Source of the DNA: Hydractinia symbiolongicarpus
Lineage: Eukaryota; Cnidaria; Hydrozoa; Anthoathecata; Hydractiniidae
NCBI RefSeq assembly: GCF_029227915.1
Contig: NC_079880.1
Coordinates: 746,001-810,000 of the forward strand
DNA length: 64,000 nt
Direction: 5' to 3'
Position numbers and translations under genes: made by a program. How positions within the stretch are numbered: position 1 is the stretch's first letter; every line of letters begins with the position of its first letter. Under the pieces are notes generated by a model. That model was not told the DNA's origin. It made no database searches and saw only the letters and a program-made list of their open reading frames with translations. This document shows positions 1 to 13,594 of this stretch, one piece after another.

Positions 1-1763
1 ACTGTGGGACCAATCCTAGCCATTATTGCGCTCTGAAAAAATATCGACAGTTTCAAAAACTAAATTTCATTTACTTTCTAACCGTGACAGTCCGTTTGAG
101 TTACAACGGTTGGGTCAAATATTCGTACCAACAAGTATTTAGCGATATTTTTTTTGATATTACTAAGTTGCTTCGCTTTTAACAATGAAACGAATGACTG
201 TGGGACTTAATTGAACTAACTTTGGACTTTGACATGATAAATGTGATAAATGAGACAGCTGGACTCCAAGAAATAACATTCTTCTTAATTTGACGGGATT
301 TCCGGAACTCAGCGATTACACTGGGCGCCGTGGTAGCGCTTCATTTAAAAATTCAGATAAATAAGTCATTCTTTACTGTGGGACCAATTCTAGCCGTTAT
401 CACGCTCTGAAGAAATATCGACAGTTTCAAAAACTAAATTTCATTGACTTTCTAACAGTGTCAGTCCGTTTGAGTTACAACGGTTGGGTCACATATTCGT
501 ACTAACATGTATTTAGCGATATTTTTTTTGATATTGCTAGGTTGCATCGCTTTTAACAATGAAACGATTGACTGTGGGGCTTAATTGAACAAACTTTGGA
601 CTATAACCTAATAAATGTGATAAATGAGACAATTGGACTCCAAGAAATAACATTCTTCTTAATTTGACGGGATTTCCGGAACTCAGCGATTACACTGGGC
701 GCCGTGGTAGCGCTTCATTTAAAAATTTAGATAAATAAGTCATTTTTTACTGAGGGACCAATCCTATCTGTTATCGCGGGTGGAAGAAATAGCGACAGTC
801 TCAAAAACTACATTTCATTGTCTTTCTAACAGTGTCAGTCCGTTTGAGTTACATCGGTTGGGTCACATATTCGTACCAACATGTATTTAGCGATATTTTT
901 TGATATTACTAGGTTGTATCGCTTGTAACAATAAAACGATTGACTGTGGGACTTAATTGAACTGATTATGGACTGTGACCTTAAAAATGTTATAAGTGAG
1001 ACAAGCGGACTCAAAGAAGTAACATTCTTTTTAATTTGACATGATTGCCGGAACTCAGCAATTACACCGGGCGCTGTGGTAGCGCTTCATTTAAGAATTT
1101 AGATAAATTAGTCATTCTTAACTGTGGGACCAATCCTAGCCGTTATCGCGGGTGGAAGAAATAGCGACAGTTTCAGAAACTACATTTCATTGACGTTCTA
1201 AGAGTATCAATCCGTTTGAGTTACAACGGTTGAGTCAAATATTCGTACCAACATGTCTTTCGTGATATTGTTTCGGTACTACTAGGTTGTATGGCTTTCA
1301 ACAGTGAAACGATTGACTGTGGGACTTAATTGAACTGTTTATGGACTGTGACCTTATAAATGTTAAAGTGAGACAATTGGACTCCAGGAAATAACATTCT
1401 TCCTAATTTGACATGATTGCCGAAACTCAGCAATTACATTGGGCGCTGTGGTAGCGCTTCAATTAAAAATTAAGATAAAAAAGTCATTCTTTACTGTGGA
1501 ACCAATCTTAGCCGTTATCGCGCGCTGAAGAATTAGAGACAGTTTCAAAAACTACATTTCATTGACTTTTTAACGGTGTCAGTCCGTTTGAGTTACAACG
1601 GTTGGGTCACCTATTCGTACCAACATGTGCTTAGCGATATTTTTCTGATAATACTAGGTTGCATCGCTTTTAACAATGAAACGACTGACTGTGGGACTTA
1701 ATTGAACTAACTTTGGACTGTGACCTGATAAATGTGATAAATGAGACAATTGGACTCCAAGAA

Positions 1764-3755
1764 ATAACATTCTTCTTAATTTGACAGGATTTCCGGAACT
1801 CAGCGATTACACTGGGCGCTGTGGTAGCGCTTCAATTAAAAATTAAGATAAAAAAGTCATTCCTTACTGTGGGACCAATCTTAGCCGTTATCGCGCGTTG
1901 AAGATTTGGAGACAGTTTCAAAAACTACATTTCATTGACTTTTTAACGGTGTCAGTCCGTTTGAGTTACAACGGTTGGGTCACCTATTCGTACCAACATG
2001 TGTTTAGCGATATTTTTCTGATATTACTAGGTTGCTTCGCTTTTAACAATGAAACGATTGACTGTGGGACTTAATTGAACTAACTTTGGACTGTGACCTG
2101 ATAAATGTGATAAATGAGACAATTGGACTACAAGAAATAACATTCTTCTTAATTTGACGGGATTTCCGGAACTCAGCGATTACACTGGGCGCCGTGGTAG
2201 CGCTTCATTTAGAAATTTAGATAAATAAGTCATTCTTTACTTTGGGACCAATCCTAGCCATTATCGCGCTCTAAAGAAATATCGACAGTTTCAAAAACTA
2301 AATTTCATTGACTTTCTAACCGTGTCAGTCCGTTTGAGTTACAACGGTTGGGTCACATATTCGTACCAACATGTATTTAGCGATATTTTTTGATATTACT
2401 AGGTTGTATCGCTTGTAACAATAAAACGATTGACTGTGGGACTTAATTGAACTGATTATGGACTGTGACCTTAAAAATGTTATAAGTGAGACAAGCGGAC
2501 TCAAAGAAATAACATTCTTTTTAATTTGACATGATTGCCGGAACTCAGCAATTACACCGGGCGCTGTGGTAGCGCTTCATTTAAGAATTTAGATAAATTA
2601 GTCATTCTTAACTGTGGGACCAATCCTAGCCGTTATCGCGGGTGGAAGAAATAGCGACAGTTTCAAAAACTACATTTCATTGACGTTCTAAGAGTATCAA
2701 TCCGTTTGAGTTAAAACGGTTGAGTCAAATATTCGTACCAACATGTCTTTCGTGATATTTTTTCGGTACTACTAGGTTGTATGGCTTTCAACAGTGAAAC
2801 GATTGACTGTGGGACTTAATTGAACTGTTTATGGACTGTGACCTTATAAATGTTAAAGTGAGACAATTGGACTCCAGGAAATAACATTCTTCTTAATTTG
2901 ACAGGATTTCCGGAACTCAGCGATTACACTGGGCGCTGTGGTAGCGCTTCAATTAAAAATTAAGATAAAAAAGTCATTCCTTACTGTGGGACCAATCTTA
3001 GCCGTTATCGCGCGTTAAAGATTTGGAGACAGTTTCAAAAACTACATTTCATTGACTTTTTAACGGTGTCAGTCCGTTTGAGTTACAACGGTTGGGTCAT
3101 CTATTCGTACCAACATGTGTTTAGCGATATTTTTCTGATATTACTAGGTTGCTTCGCTTTTAACAATGAAACGATTGACTGTGGGACTTAATTGAACTAA
3201 CTTTGGACTGTGACCTGATAAATGTGATAAATGAGACAATTGGACTACAAGAAATAACATTCTTCTTAATTTGACGGGATTTCCGGAACTCAGCGATTAC
3301 ACTGGGCGCCGTGGTAGCGCTTCATTTAGAAATTTAGATAAATAAGTCATTCTTTACTTTGGGACCAATCCTAGCCATTATCGCGCTCTGAAGAAATATC
3401 GACAGTTTCAAAAACTAAATTTCATTGACTTTCTAACCGTGTCAGTCCGTTTGAGTTACAACGGTTGGGTCACATATTCGTACCAACATGTATTTAGCGA
3501 TATTTTTTGATATTACTAGGTTGTATCGCTTGTAACAATAAAACGATTGACTGTGGGACTTAATTGAACTGATTATGGACTGTGACCTTAAAAATGTTAT
3601 AAGTGAGACAAGCGGACTCAAAGAAATAACATTCTTTTTAATTTGACATGATTGCCGGAACTCAGCAATTACACCGGGCGCTGTGGTTGCGCTTCATTTA
3701 AGAATTTAGATAAATTAGTCATTCTTAACTGTGGGACCAATCCTAGCCGTTATCG
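1764..3755. repeat. Three-unit tandem duplication (offset 1117 bp)
   Basis: The interval at about 1764-2640 recurs at about 2881-3755. Diagnostic variants include GTCATTCCTTACTGTGGG followed by GCGTTGAAGATTTGGAG at 1855 and GCGTTAAAGATTTGG at 2972, and the TTTGGGACC variant at 2238 and 3356. The offset of 1117 bp equals three units. Both copies end where the following unit changes from GGGTGGAAG to GCGCTGAAG. The boundaries are approximate because neighbouring units are similar. Confidence 0.8.
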
Positions 3756-6700
3756 CGCGCTGAAGAAATAGCGACAGTTTCAAAAACTACATTTCCTTGA
3801 CTTTCTAAGAGTATCAATCCGTTTGAGTTACAACGGTTGAGTCAAATATTCGTACCAACATGTATTTCGTGATATTTTTTCGGTACTACTAGGTTGTATG
3901 GCTTTTAACAGTGAAACCATTGACTGTGGGACTTAATTGAACTGATTATGGACTGTGACCTTATAAATGTTAAAGTGAGACAATTGGACTCCAAGAAATA
4001 ACATTCTTCCTAATTTGACATGATTGCCGAAACTCAGCAATTACATTGGGCTCTGTGGTAGCGCTTCAATTAAAAATTAAGATAAAAAAGTCATTCTTTA
4101 CTGTGGGACCAATTTTAGCCGTTATCGCGCGCTGAAGAATTAGAGACAGTTTCAAGAACTACATTTCATTGAGTTTTTAACGGTGTCAGTCCGTTTGAGT
4201 TACAACGGTTGGGTCACCTATTCGTACCAACATGTGCTTAGCGATATTTTTCTGATATTACTAGGTTGCATCGCTTTTAACAATGAAACGATTGACTGTG
4301 GGACTTAATTGAAATAACTTTGGACTGTGACCTGATAAATGTGATAAATGAGACAATTGGGCTCCAAGAAATAACATTCTTCTTATTTTGACGGGATTTC
4401 CGGAACTCAGCTATTACACTGGGCGCTGTGGTAGCTTATCATTTAAAAATTTAGATAAATAAGTCATTCTTTACTGTGGGACCAATCCTAGCCGTTATCG
4501 CGCTCTGAAGAAATATCGACAGTTTCAAAAACTAAATTTCATTGACTTTCTAACCGTGTCAGTCCGTTTGAGTTACAACGGTTGGGTCACATATTCGTAC
4601 CAACATGTATTTAGCGATATTTTTTTTGATATTACAAAGTTGCATCGCTTTTAACAATGAAACGAATGACTGTGGGACTTAATTGAACTAACTTTGGACT
4701 GTGACCTGATAAATGTGATAAATGAGACAACTGGACTCCAAGAAATAACATTCTTCTTAATTTGACCTGATTGCCGGAACTCAGCGATTACACTTGGCGC
4801 TGTGGTAGCGCTTCATTTAAGAATTTAGATAAATACGTCATTCTTTACTGTAGGACCAATCCTATCCGTTATCACGCGCTGAAGAATTAGAGACAGTTTC
4901 AAAAACTACATTTCATTGACTTTTTAAAGGTGTCAGTCCGTTTGAGTTACAACGGTTGGGTCACCTATTCGTACCAACATGTGCTTAGCGATATTTTTCT
5001 AATATTACTAGGTTGCATCGCTTTTAACAATGAAACGATTGACTGTGGGACTTAATTGAACTAACTTTGAACTGTGACCTGATAAATGTGATAAATGAGA
5101 CAATTAGACTCCAAGAAATAGCATTCTTCTTAATTTGACGGGATTTCCGGAACTCAGCGATTACACTGGGCGCTGTGGTAGCGCATCATTTAAAAATTTA
5201 GATAAATAAGTCATTCTTTACTGTGGGACCAATCCTAGCCGTTATCGCGCTCCGAAGAAATATCGACAGTTTCAAAAACTAAATTTCATTGACTTTCTAA
5301 CCGTGTCAGTCCGTTTGAGTTACAACGGTTGGGTCACATATTCGTACCAACATGTATTTAGCGATATTTTTTTTGATATTACTAAGTTGCATCGCTTTTA
5401 ACAATGAAACGAATGACTGTGGGACTTAATTGAACTAACTTTGGACTGTGACCTGATAAATGTGATAACTGAGACAACTGGACTCCAAGAAATAACATTC
5501 TTCTTAATTTGACATGATTGCCGGAACTCAGCGATTACACTGGGCGCTGTGGTACCGCTTCATTTAAGAATTTAGATAAATAAGTCATTCCTTACTGTGG
5601 GACCAATCTTAGCCGTTATCGCGCGTTGAAGATTTGGAGACAGTTTCAAAAACTACATTTCATTGACTTTTTAACGGTGTCAGTCCGTTTGAGTTACAAC
5701 GGTTGGGTCACATATTCGTACCAACATGTATTTAGCGATATTTTTTGATATTACTAGGTTGTATCGCTTGTAACAATAAAACGATTGACTGTGGGACTTA
5801 ATTGAACTGATTATGGACTGTGACCTTAAAAATGTTAGAAGTGAGACAAGCGGACTCAAAGAAATAACATTCTTTTTAATTTGACATGATTGCCGGAACT
5901 CAGCAATTACACCGGGCGCTGTGGTAGCGCTTCATTTAAAAATTTAGATAAATTAGTCATTCTTAACTGTGGGACCAATCCTAGCCGTTATCGCGGGTGG
6001 AAGAAATAGCGACAGTTTCAAAAACTACATTTCATTGACGTTCTAAGAGTATCAATCCGTTTGAGTTACAACGGTTGAGTCAAATATTCGTACCAACATG
6101 TCTTTCGTGATATTTTTTCGGTACTACTAGGTTGTATGGCTTTCAACAGTGAAACGATTGACTGTGGGACTTAATTGAACTGTTTATGGACTGTGACCTT
6201 ATAAATGTTAAAGTGAGACAATTGGACTCCAGGAAATAACATTCTTCTTAATTTCACGGGATTTCCGGAACTCAGCGATTACACTGGGCGCCGTGGTAGC
6301 GCTTCATTTAGAAATTTAGATAAATAAGTCATTCTTTACTTTGGGACCAATCCTAGCCATTATCGCGCTCTGAAGAAATATCGACAGTTTCAAAAACTAA
6401 ATTTCGTTGACTTTCTAACCGTGTCAGTCCGTTTGAGTTACAACGGTTGGGTTACATATTCGTACCAACATGTATTTAGCGATATTTTTTGATATTACTA
6501 GGTTGTATCGCTTGTAACAATAAAACGATTGACTGTGGGACTTAATTGAACTGATTATGGACTGTGACCTTAAAAATGTTATAAGTGAGACAAGCGGACT
6601 CAAAGAAATAACATTCTTTTTAATTTGACATGATTGCCGGAACTCAGCAATTACACCGAGCGCTGTGGTAGCGCTTCATTTAAGAATTTAGATAAATTAG

Positions 6701-8556
6701 TCATTCTTAACTGTGGGACCAATCCTAGCCGTTATCGCGCGCTGAAGAAATAGCGACAGTTTCAAAAACTACATTTCCTTGACTTTCTAAGAGTATCAAT
6801 CCGTTTGAGTTACAACGGTTGAGTCAAATATTCGTACCAACATGTATTTCGTGATATTTTTTCGGTACTACTAGGTTGTATGGCTTTTAACAGTGAAACC
6901 ATTTACTGTGGGACTTAATTGAACTGATTATGGACTGTGACCTTATAAATGTTAAAGTGAGACAATTGGACTCCAAGAAATAACATTCTTCCTAATTTGA
7001 CATGATTGCCGAAACTCAGCAATTACATTGGGCTCTGTGGTAGCGCTTCAATTAAAAATTAAGATAAAAAAGTCATTCTTTACTGTGGGACCAATTTTAG
7101 CCGTTATCGCGCGCTGAAGAATTAGAGACAGTTTCAAGAACTACATTTCATTGACTTTTTAACGGTGTCAGTCCGTTTGAGTTACAACGGTTGGGTCACC
7201 TATTCGTACCAACATGTGCTTAGCGATATTTTTCTGATATTACTAGGTTGCATCGCTTTTAACAATGAAACGATTGACTGTGGGACTTAATTGAAATAAC
7301 TTTGGACTGTGACCTGATAAATGTGATAAATGAGACAATTGGGCTCCAAGAAATAACATTCTTCTTAATTTGACGGGATTTCCGGAACTCAGCTATTACA
7401 CTGGGCGCTGTGGTAGCGCATCATTTAAAAATTTAGATAAATAAGTCATTCTTTACTGTGGGACCAATCCTAGCCGTTATCGCGCTCTGAAGAAATATCG
7501 ACAGTTTCAAAAATTAAATTTCATTGACTTTCTAACCGTGTCAGTCCGTTTGAGTTACAACGGTTGGGTCACATATTCGTACCAACATGTATTTAGCGAT
7601 ATTTTTTTTGATATTACTAAGTTGCATCGCTTTTAACAATGAAACGAATGACTGTGGGACTTAATTGAACTAACTTTGGACTGTGACCTGATAAATGTGA
7701 TAAATGAGACAACTGGACTCCAAGAAATAACATTCTTCTTAATTTGACCTGATTGCCGGAACTCAGCGATTACACTTGGCGCTGTGGTAGCGCTTCATTT
7801 AAGAATTTAGATAAATACGTCATTCTTTACTGTAGGACCAATCCTATCCGTTATCACGCGCTGAAGAATTAGAGACAGTTTCAAAAACTACATTTCATTG
7901 ACTTTTTAAAGGTGTCAGTCCGTTTGAGTTACAACGGTTGGGTCACCTATTCGTACCAACATGTGCCTAGCGATATTTTTCTAATATTACTAGGTTGCAT
8001 CGCTTTTAACAATGAAACGATTGACTGTGGGACTTAATTGAACTAACTTTGAACTGTGACCTGATAAATGTGATAAATGAGACAATTAGACTCCAAGAAA
8101 TAGCATTCTTCTTAATTTGACGGGATTTCCGGAACTCAGCGATTACACTGGGCGCTGTGGTAGCGCATCATTTAAAAATTTAGATAAATAAGTCATTCTT
8201 TACTGTGGGACCAATCCTAGCCGTTATCGCGCTCTGAAGAAATATCGACAGTTTCAAAAACTAAATTTCATTGACTTTCTAACCGTGTCAGTCCGTTTGA
8301 GTTCCAACGGTTAGGTCACATATTCGTACCAACATGTATTTAGCGATATTTTTTTTGATATTACTAAGTTGCATCGCTTTTAACAATGAAACGAATGACT
8401 GTGGGACTTAATTGAACTAACTTTGGACTGTGACCTGATAAATGTGATAAATGAGACAACTGGACTCCAAGAAATAACATTCTTCTTAATTTGACATGAT
8501 TGCCGGAACTCAGCGATTACACTGGGCGCTGTGGTACCGCTTCATTTAAGAATTTA
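3257..8556. repeat. Eight-unit higher-order repeat, two partial copies (offset ~2982 bp)
   Basis: About 2.3 kb at 3257-5574 recurs at about 6239-8556. Shared private variants include TTTAGAAATTTAG, CATTTCCTTGACTTTC (3790 and 6772), CAGCTATTACACTGGG (4408 and 7390), ATACGTCATTC and GGTACCGCTTC. The copies differ at scattered positions, for example GTAGCTTATC against GTAGCGCATC. The offset equals eight units. Confidence 0.78.
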
Positions 8557-11500
8557 GATAAATAAGTCATTCTTCATTGTGGGACCAATCCTATCCGTTA
8601 TCGCGCGCTGAAGAAATAGCGACAGTTTCAAAAACTACATTTCATTGTCTTTCTAACAGTGTCAGTCCGTTTGAGTTACATCGGTTGGGTCACATATTCG
8701 TACCAACATGTATTTAGCGATATTTATTTGATATTACAAGGTTGTATCGCTTTTAACAATGAAACAATTGACTGTGGGACTTAATTGAACAAACTTTGGA
8801 CTACCACCTAATAAATGTGATAAATGAGAAAATTGGACTCCAAGAAATAACATTCTCCTCAATTTGACATGATTGCCGAAACTCAGCGATTACACTGGGC
8901 GCTGTGGTAGCGCTTTATTTAAGAATTTAGATAAATAAGTCAATCTTTACTGTGGGACCAATCCTAGCCGTTATCGCGCGCTGAATAAATAGCGACAGTT
9001 TCAAAAACTACATTTCATTGGCTTTCTAACAGTATCATCCGTTTGAGTTACAACGGTGGAGTCACATATTCATACCAACATGTATTTCGTGCTATTTTCC
9101 GGTATTACTAGGTTGTATGGCTTTTACCAGTGAAACGATTGACTGTTCGACTTAATTGAACTGATTATGGACTGTGACCTTAAAAATGTTATAAGTGAGA
9201 CAAGCGGACTCAAAGAAATAACATTCTTTTTAATTTGACATGATTGCCGGAACTCAGCGATTACACTGGGCGCCGTGGTAGCGCTTCATTAATGAATTTA
9301 GATAAATTAGTCATTCTTAACTGTGGGACCAATCCTAGCCGTTTTCGCGCGCTGAAGAAATAGCGAGAGTTTCGAAAATTTCATTTCATTGACTTTCTAA
9401 GAGTATCAATCCGTTTGAGTTACAACAGTTGAGTCACATATTCGTACCAACATGTATTTCCTGATATTTTTCTGGTACTACTAGCTTGTATGGCTTTTAA
9501 CAGTGAAACGATTGACTGTGGGACTTAATTGAACTGATTATGGACTGTGACCTTATAAATGTTAAAGTGAGACAATTGGACTCCAAGAAATTTCATTCTT
9601 CCTAATTTGACATGATTGCCGAAACTCAGCGATTACACTGGGCGCTGTGGTAGCGCTTCATTTAAGAATTTAGATAAATAACTCATTCTTTATTGTGGGA
9701 CCAATCCTATCCGTTATCGCGCGCTGAAGAAATTGCGACAGTTTTAAAAACTACATTTTATTGTCTTTCTAACAGTGTCAGTCCGTTTGAGTTACATCGG
9801 TTGGGTCACATACTCGTACCAACATGTATTTAGCGATATTTTTTTGATATTACTAGGTTGTATCGCTTTTAACAATGAAACAATTGACTGTGGGACTTAA
9901 TTAAACAAACTTTGGACTACCACCTAATAAATGTGATAAATGAGAAAATTGGACTCCAAGAAATAACATTCTTCCTAATTTGACATGATTGCCGAAACTC
10001 AGCAATTGCATTGGGCTCTGTGGTAGCGCTTCAATTAAAAATTAAGATAAAAAAGTCATTCTTTACTGTGGGACCAATTTTAGCCGTTATCGCGCGCTGA
10101 AGAATTAGAGACAGTTTCAAGAACTACATTTCATTGTCTTTCTAACAGTGTCAGTCCGTTTGAGTTACATCGGTTGGGTCACATACTCGTACCAACATGT
10201 ATTTCGTGATATTGTTTCATTACTACTAGGTTGTATGGCTTTTAACAGTGAAACCATTGACTGTGGGACTTAATTGAACTGATTATGGACTGTGACCTTA
10301 TAAATGTTAAAGTGAGACAATTGGACTCCAAGAAATAACATTCTTCCTAATTTGACATGATTGCCGAAACTCAGCAATTACATTGGGCTCTGTGGTAGCG
10401 CTTCAATTAAAAATTAAGATAAAAAAGTCATTCTTTACTGTGGGACCAATTTTAGCCGTTATCTCGCGCTGAAGAATTAGAGACAGTTTCACGAACTACA
10501 TTTCATTGACTTTTTAACGGTGTCAGTCCGTTTGAGTTACAACGGTTGGGTCACCTATTCGTACCAACATGTGCTTAGCGATATTTTTCTGATATTACTA
10601 GGTTGCATCGCTTTTAACAATGAAACGATTGGCTGTGGGACTTAATTGAAATAACTTTGGACTGTGACCTGATAAATGTGATAAATGAGACAATTGGGCT
10701 CCAAGAAATAACATTCTTCTTAATTTGACGGGATTTCCGGAACTCAGCTATTACACTGGGCGCTGTGGTAGCGCATCATTTAAAAATTTAGATAAATAAG
10801 TCATTCTTTACTGTGGGACCAGTCCTAGCCGTTATCGCGCTCTGAAGAAATATCGGCAGTTTCAAAAACTAAATTTCATTGACTTTCTAACGGTGCCAGT
10901 CCGTTTGAGTTACAACGGTTGGGTCACATATTCGTACCAACATGTATTTAGCGATATTTTTTTGATATTACTAAGTTGCATCGCTTTTAACAATGAAACG
11001 AATGACTGTGGGACTTAATTGAACTAACTTTGGACTGTGTCCTGATAAATGTGATAAATGAGACAACTGGACTCCAAGAAATAACATTCTTCTTAATTTG
11101 ACCTGATTGCCGGAACTCAGCGATTACACTTGGCGCTGTGGTAGCGCTTCATTTAAGAATTTAGATAAATACGTCATTCTTTACTGTGGGACCAATCCTA
11201 TCCGTTATCACGGGCTGAGGAATTAGAGACAGTTTCAAAAACTACATTTCATTGACTTTTTAAAGGTGTCAGTCCGTTTGAGTTACAACGGTTGGGTCAC
11301 CTATTCGTACCAACATGTGCTTAGCGATATTTTTCTAATATTACTAGGTTGCATCGCTTTTAACAATGAAACGATTGACTGTGGGACTTAATTGAACTAA
11401 CTTTGAACTGTGATCTGATAAATGTGATAAATGAGACAATTAGACTCCAAGAAATAGCATTCTTCTTAATTTGACGGGATTTCCGAAACTCAGCGATTAC

Positions 11501-13045
11501 ACTGGGCGCTGTGGTAGCGCATCATTTAAAAATTTAGATAAATAAGTCATTCTTTACTGTGGGACCAATCCTAGCCGTTATCGCGCTCTGAAGAAATATC
11601 GACAGTTTCAAAAACTAAATTTCATTGACTTTCTAACCGTGTCAGTCCGTTTGAGTTACAACGGTTGGGTCACATATTCGTACCAACATGTATTTAGCGA
11701 TATTTTTTTTGATATTACTAAGTTGCATCGCTTTTAACAATGAAACGAATGACTGTGGGACTTAATTGAACTAACTTTAAACTGTGACCTGATAAATGTG
11801 ATAAATGAGACAACTGGACTCCAAGAAATAACATTCTACTTAATTTGACATGATTGCCGGAACTCAGCGATTACACTGGGCGCTGTGGTACCGCTTCATT
11901 TAAGAATTTAGATAAATAAGTCATTCTTTATTGTGGCACCAATCCTATCCGTTATCGCGCGCTGAAGAAATAGCGACAGTTTCAAAAACTACATTTCATT
12001 GTCTTTCTAACAGTGTCAGTCCGTTTGAGTTACATCGGTTGGGTCACATATTCGTACCAACATGTATTTAGCGATATTTTTTTGATATTACTAGGTTGTA
12101 TCGCTTTTAACAATGAAACAATTGAATGTGGGACTTAATTGAACAAACTTTGGACTACCACCTAATAAATGTGATAAATGAGAAAATTGGACTCCAAGAA
12201 ATAACATTCTCCTCAATTTGACATGATTGCCGAAACTCAGCGATTACACTGGGCGCTGTGGTAGCGCTTTATTTAGGAATTTAGATAAATAAGTCATTCT
12301 TTACTGTGGGACCAATCCTAGCCGTTATCGCGCGCTGAATAAATAGCGACAGTTTCAAAAACTACATTTCATTGGCTTTCTAACAGTATCATCCGTTTGA
12401 GTTACAACGGTGGAGTCACATATTCATACCAACATGTATTTCGTGCTATTTTCCGGTATTACTAGGTTGTATGGCTTTTACCAGTGAAACGATTGACTGT
12501 TCGACTTAATTGAACTGATTATGGACTGTGACCTTAAAAATGTTATAAGTGAGACAAGCGGACTCAAAGAAATAACATTCTTTTTAATTTGACATGATTG
12601 CCGGAACTCAGCGATTACACTGGGCGCCGTGGTAGCGCTTCATTAATGAATTTAGATAAATTAGTCATTCTTAACTGTGGGACCAATCCTAGCCGTTTTC
12701 GCGCGCTGAAGAAATAGCGAGAGTTTCAAAAATTTCATTTCATTGACTTTCTAAGAGTATCAATCCGTTTGAGTTACAACGGTTGAGTCACATATTCGTA
12801 CCAACATGTATTTCCTGATATTTTTCTGGTACTACTAGCTTGTATGGCTTTTAACAGTGAAACGATTGACTGTGGGACTTAATTGAACTGATTATGGACT
12901 GTGACCTTATAAATGTTAAAGTGAGACAATTGGACTCCAAGAAATTTCATTCTTCCTAATTTGACATGATTGCCGGAACTCAGCGATTACACTGGGCGCT
13001 GTGGTAGCGCTTCATTTAAGAATTTAGATAAATAACTCATTCTTT
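6835..13045. repeat. Nine-unit higher-order repeat, two copies (offset ~3354 bp)
   Basis: The stretch at about 6835-9690 recurs at about 10189-13045. Exact private markers include the CATTAATGAATTTAG variant (AATGAATTTA starts at 9291 and 12645), CATTCTCCTCAATTTG, and the nine-base-shorter GTATCATCCGTTTG with CAACGGTGGAG. The offset of 3354 bp is nine units. This block overlaps the second copy of the eight-unit repeat, so the eight-unit amplification came first or the two events were nested. Confidence 0.78.
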
Positions 13046-13353
13046 ACTGAGGGACAAATCCTATCCGTTATCGCGCGTGAAAGATTTAGCGACAGTTTCA
13101 AAAACTACATTTCATTGTCCTTCTAACAGTGTCAGTCCGTTTGAGTTACATCGGTTGGGTCACCTATTCGCACCAACATGTGCTTAGCGATATTTTTCTG
13201 ATATTACTAGATTGCATCGCTTTTAACAATGAAACGATTGACTGTGGGACTTAATTGAACTAACTTTTAACTGTGACCTGATAAATGTGATAAATGAGAC
13301 AATTGGACCCCAAGAAATAACATTCTTCTTAATTTGACGGGATTTCCGGAACT

Positions 13354-13383
13354 CAGCGATTACACTGGGCGCTGTGGTAGCGC
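13354..13383. other. Example of the conserved palindromic box in the satellite unit
   Basis: Two overlapping small hairpins can form. CAGCG (13354-13358) pairs with CGCTG (13370-13374). GCGCT (13369-13373) pairs with AGCGC (13379-13383) across a GTGGT loop. The box recurs in most units at the same phase. It is not invariant: some units read GTAGCACTT or GTACCGCTT, breaking one arm. Both LINE insertions lie just upstream of this box. Function is unknown. Confidence 0.6.
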
Positions 13384-13558
13384 ATCATTTAAAAGTTTAG
13401 ATAAATAAGTCATTCTTTACTGTGGGACCAATCTTAGCCGTTATTGCGCTCTGAAGAAATATCGGCAGTTTCAAAAACTAAATTTCATTGACTTTCTAAC
13501 AGTGTCAGTCCGTTGGAGTCACAACGGTTGGGTCACATATTCGTACCAACATGTATTT

Positions 13559-13594
13559 AGCGATATTTTTTTGATATTACTAAGTTGCATCGCT
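13559..13594. other. Example of the AGCGAT/ATCGCT dyad in the satellite unit
   Basis: AGCGAT at 13559-13564 is the reverse complement of ATCGCT at 13589-13594, separated by an AT-rich spacer. In the second unit class both arms change (CGTGAT and ATGGCT) and no longer pair, so pairing is a property of one unit class only. This is recorded as visible structure with no assigned role. Confidence 0.45.
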
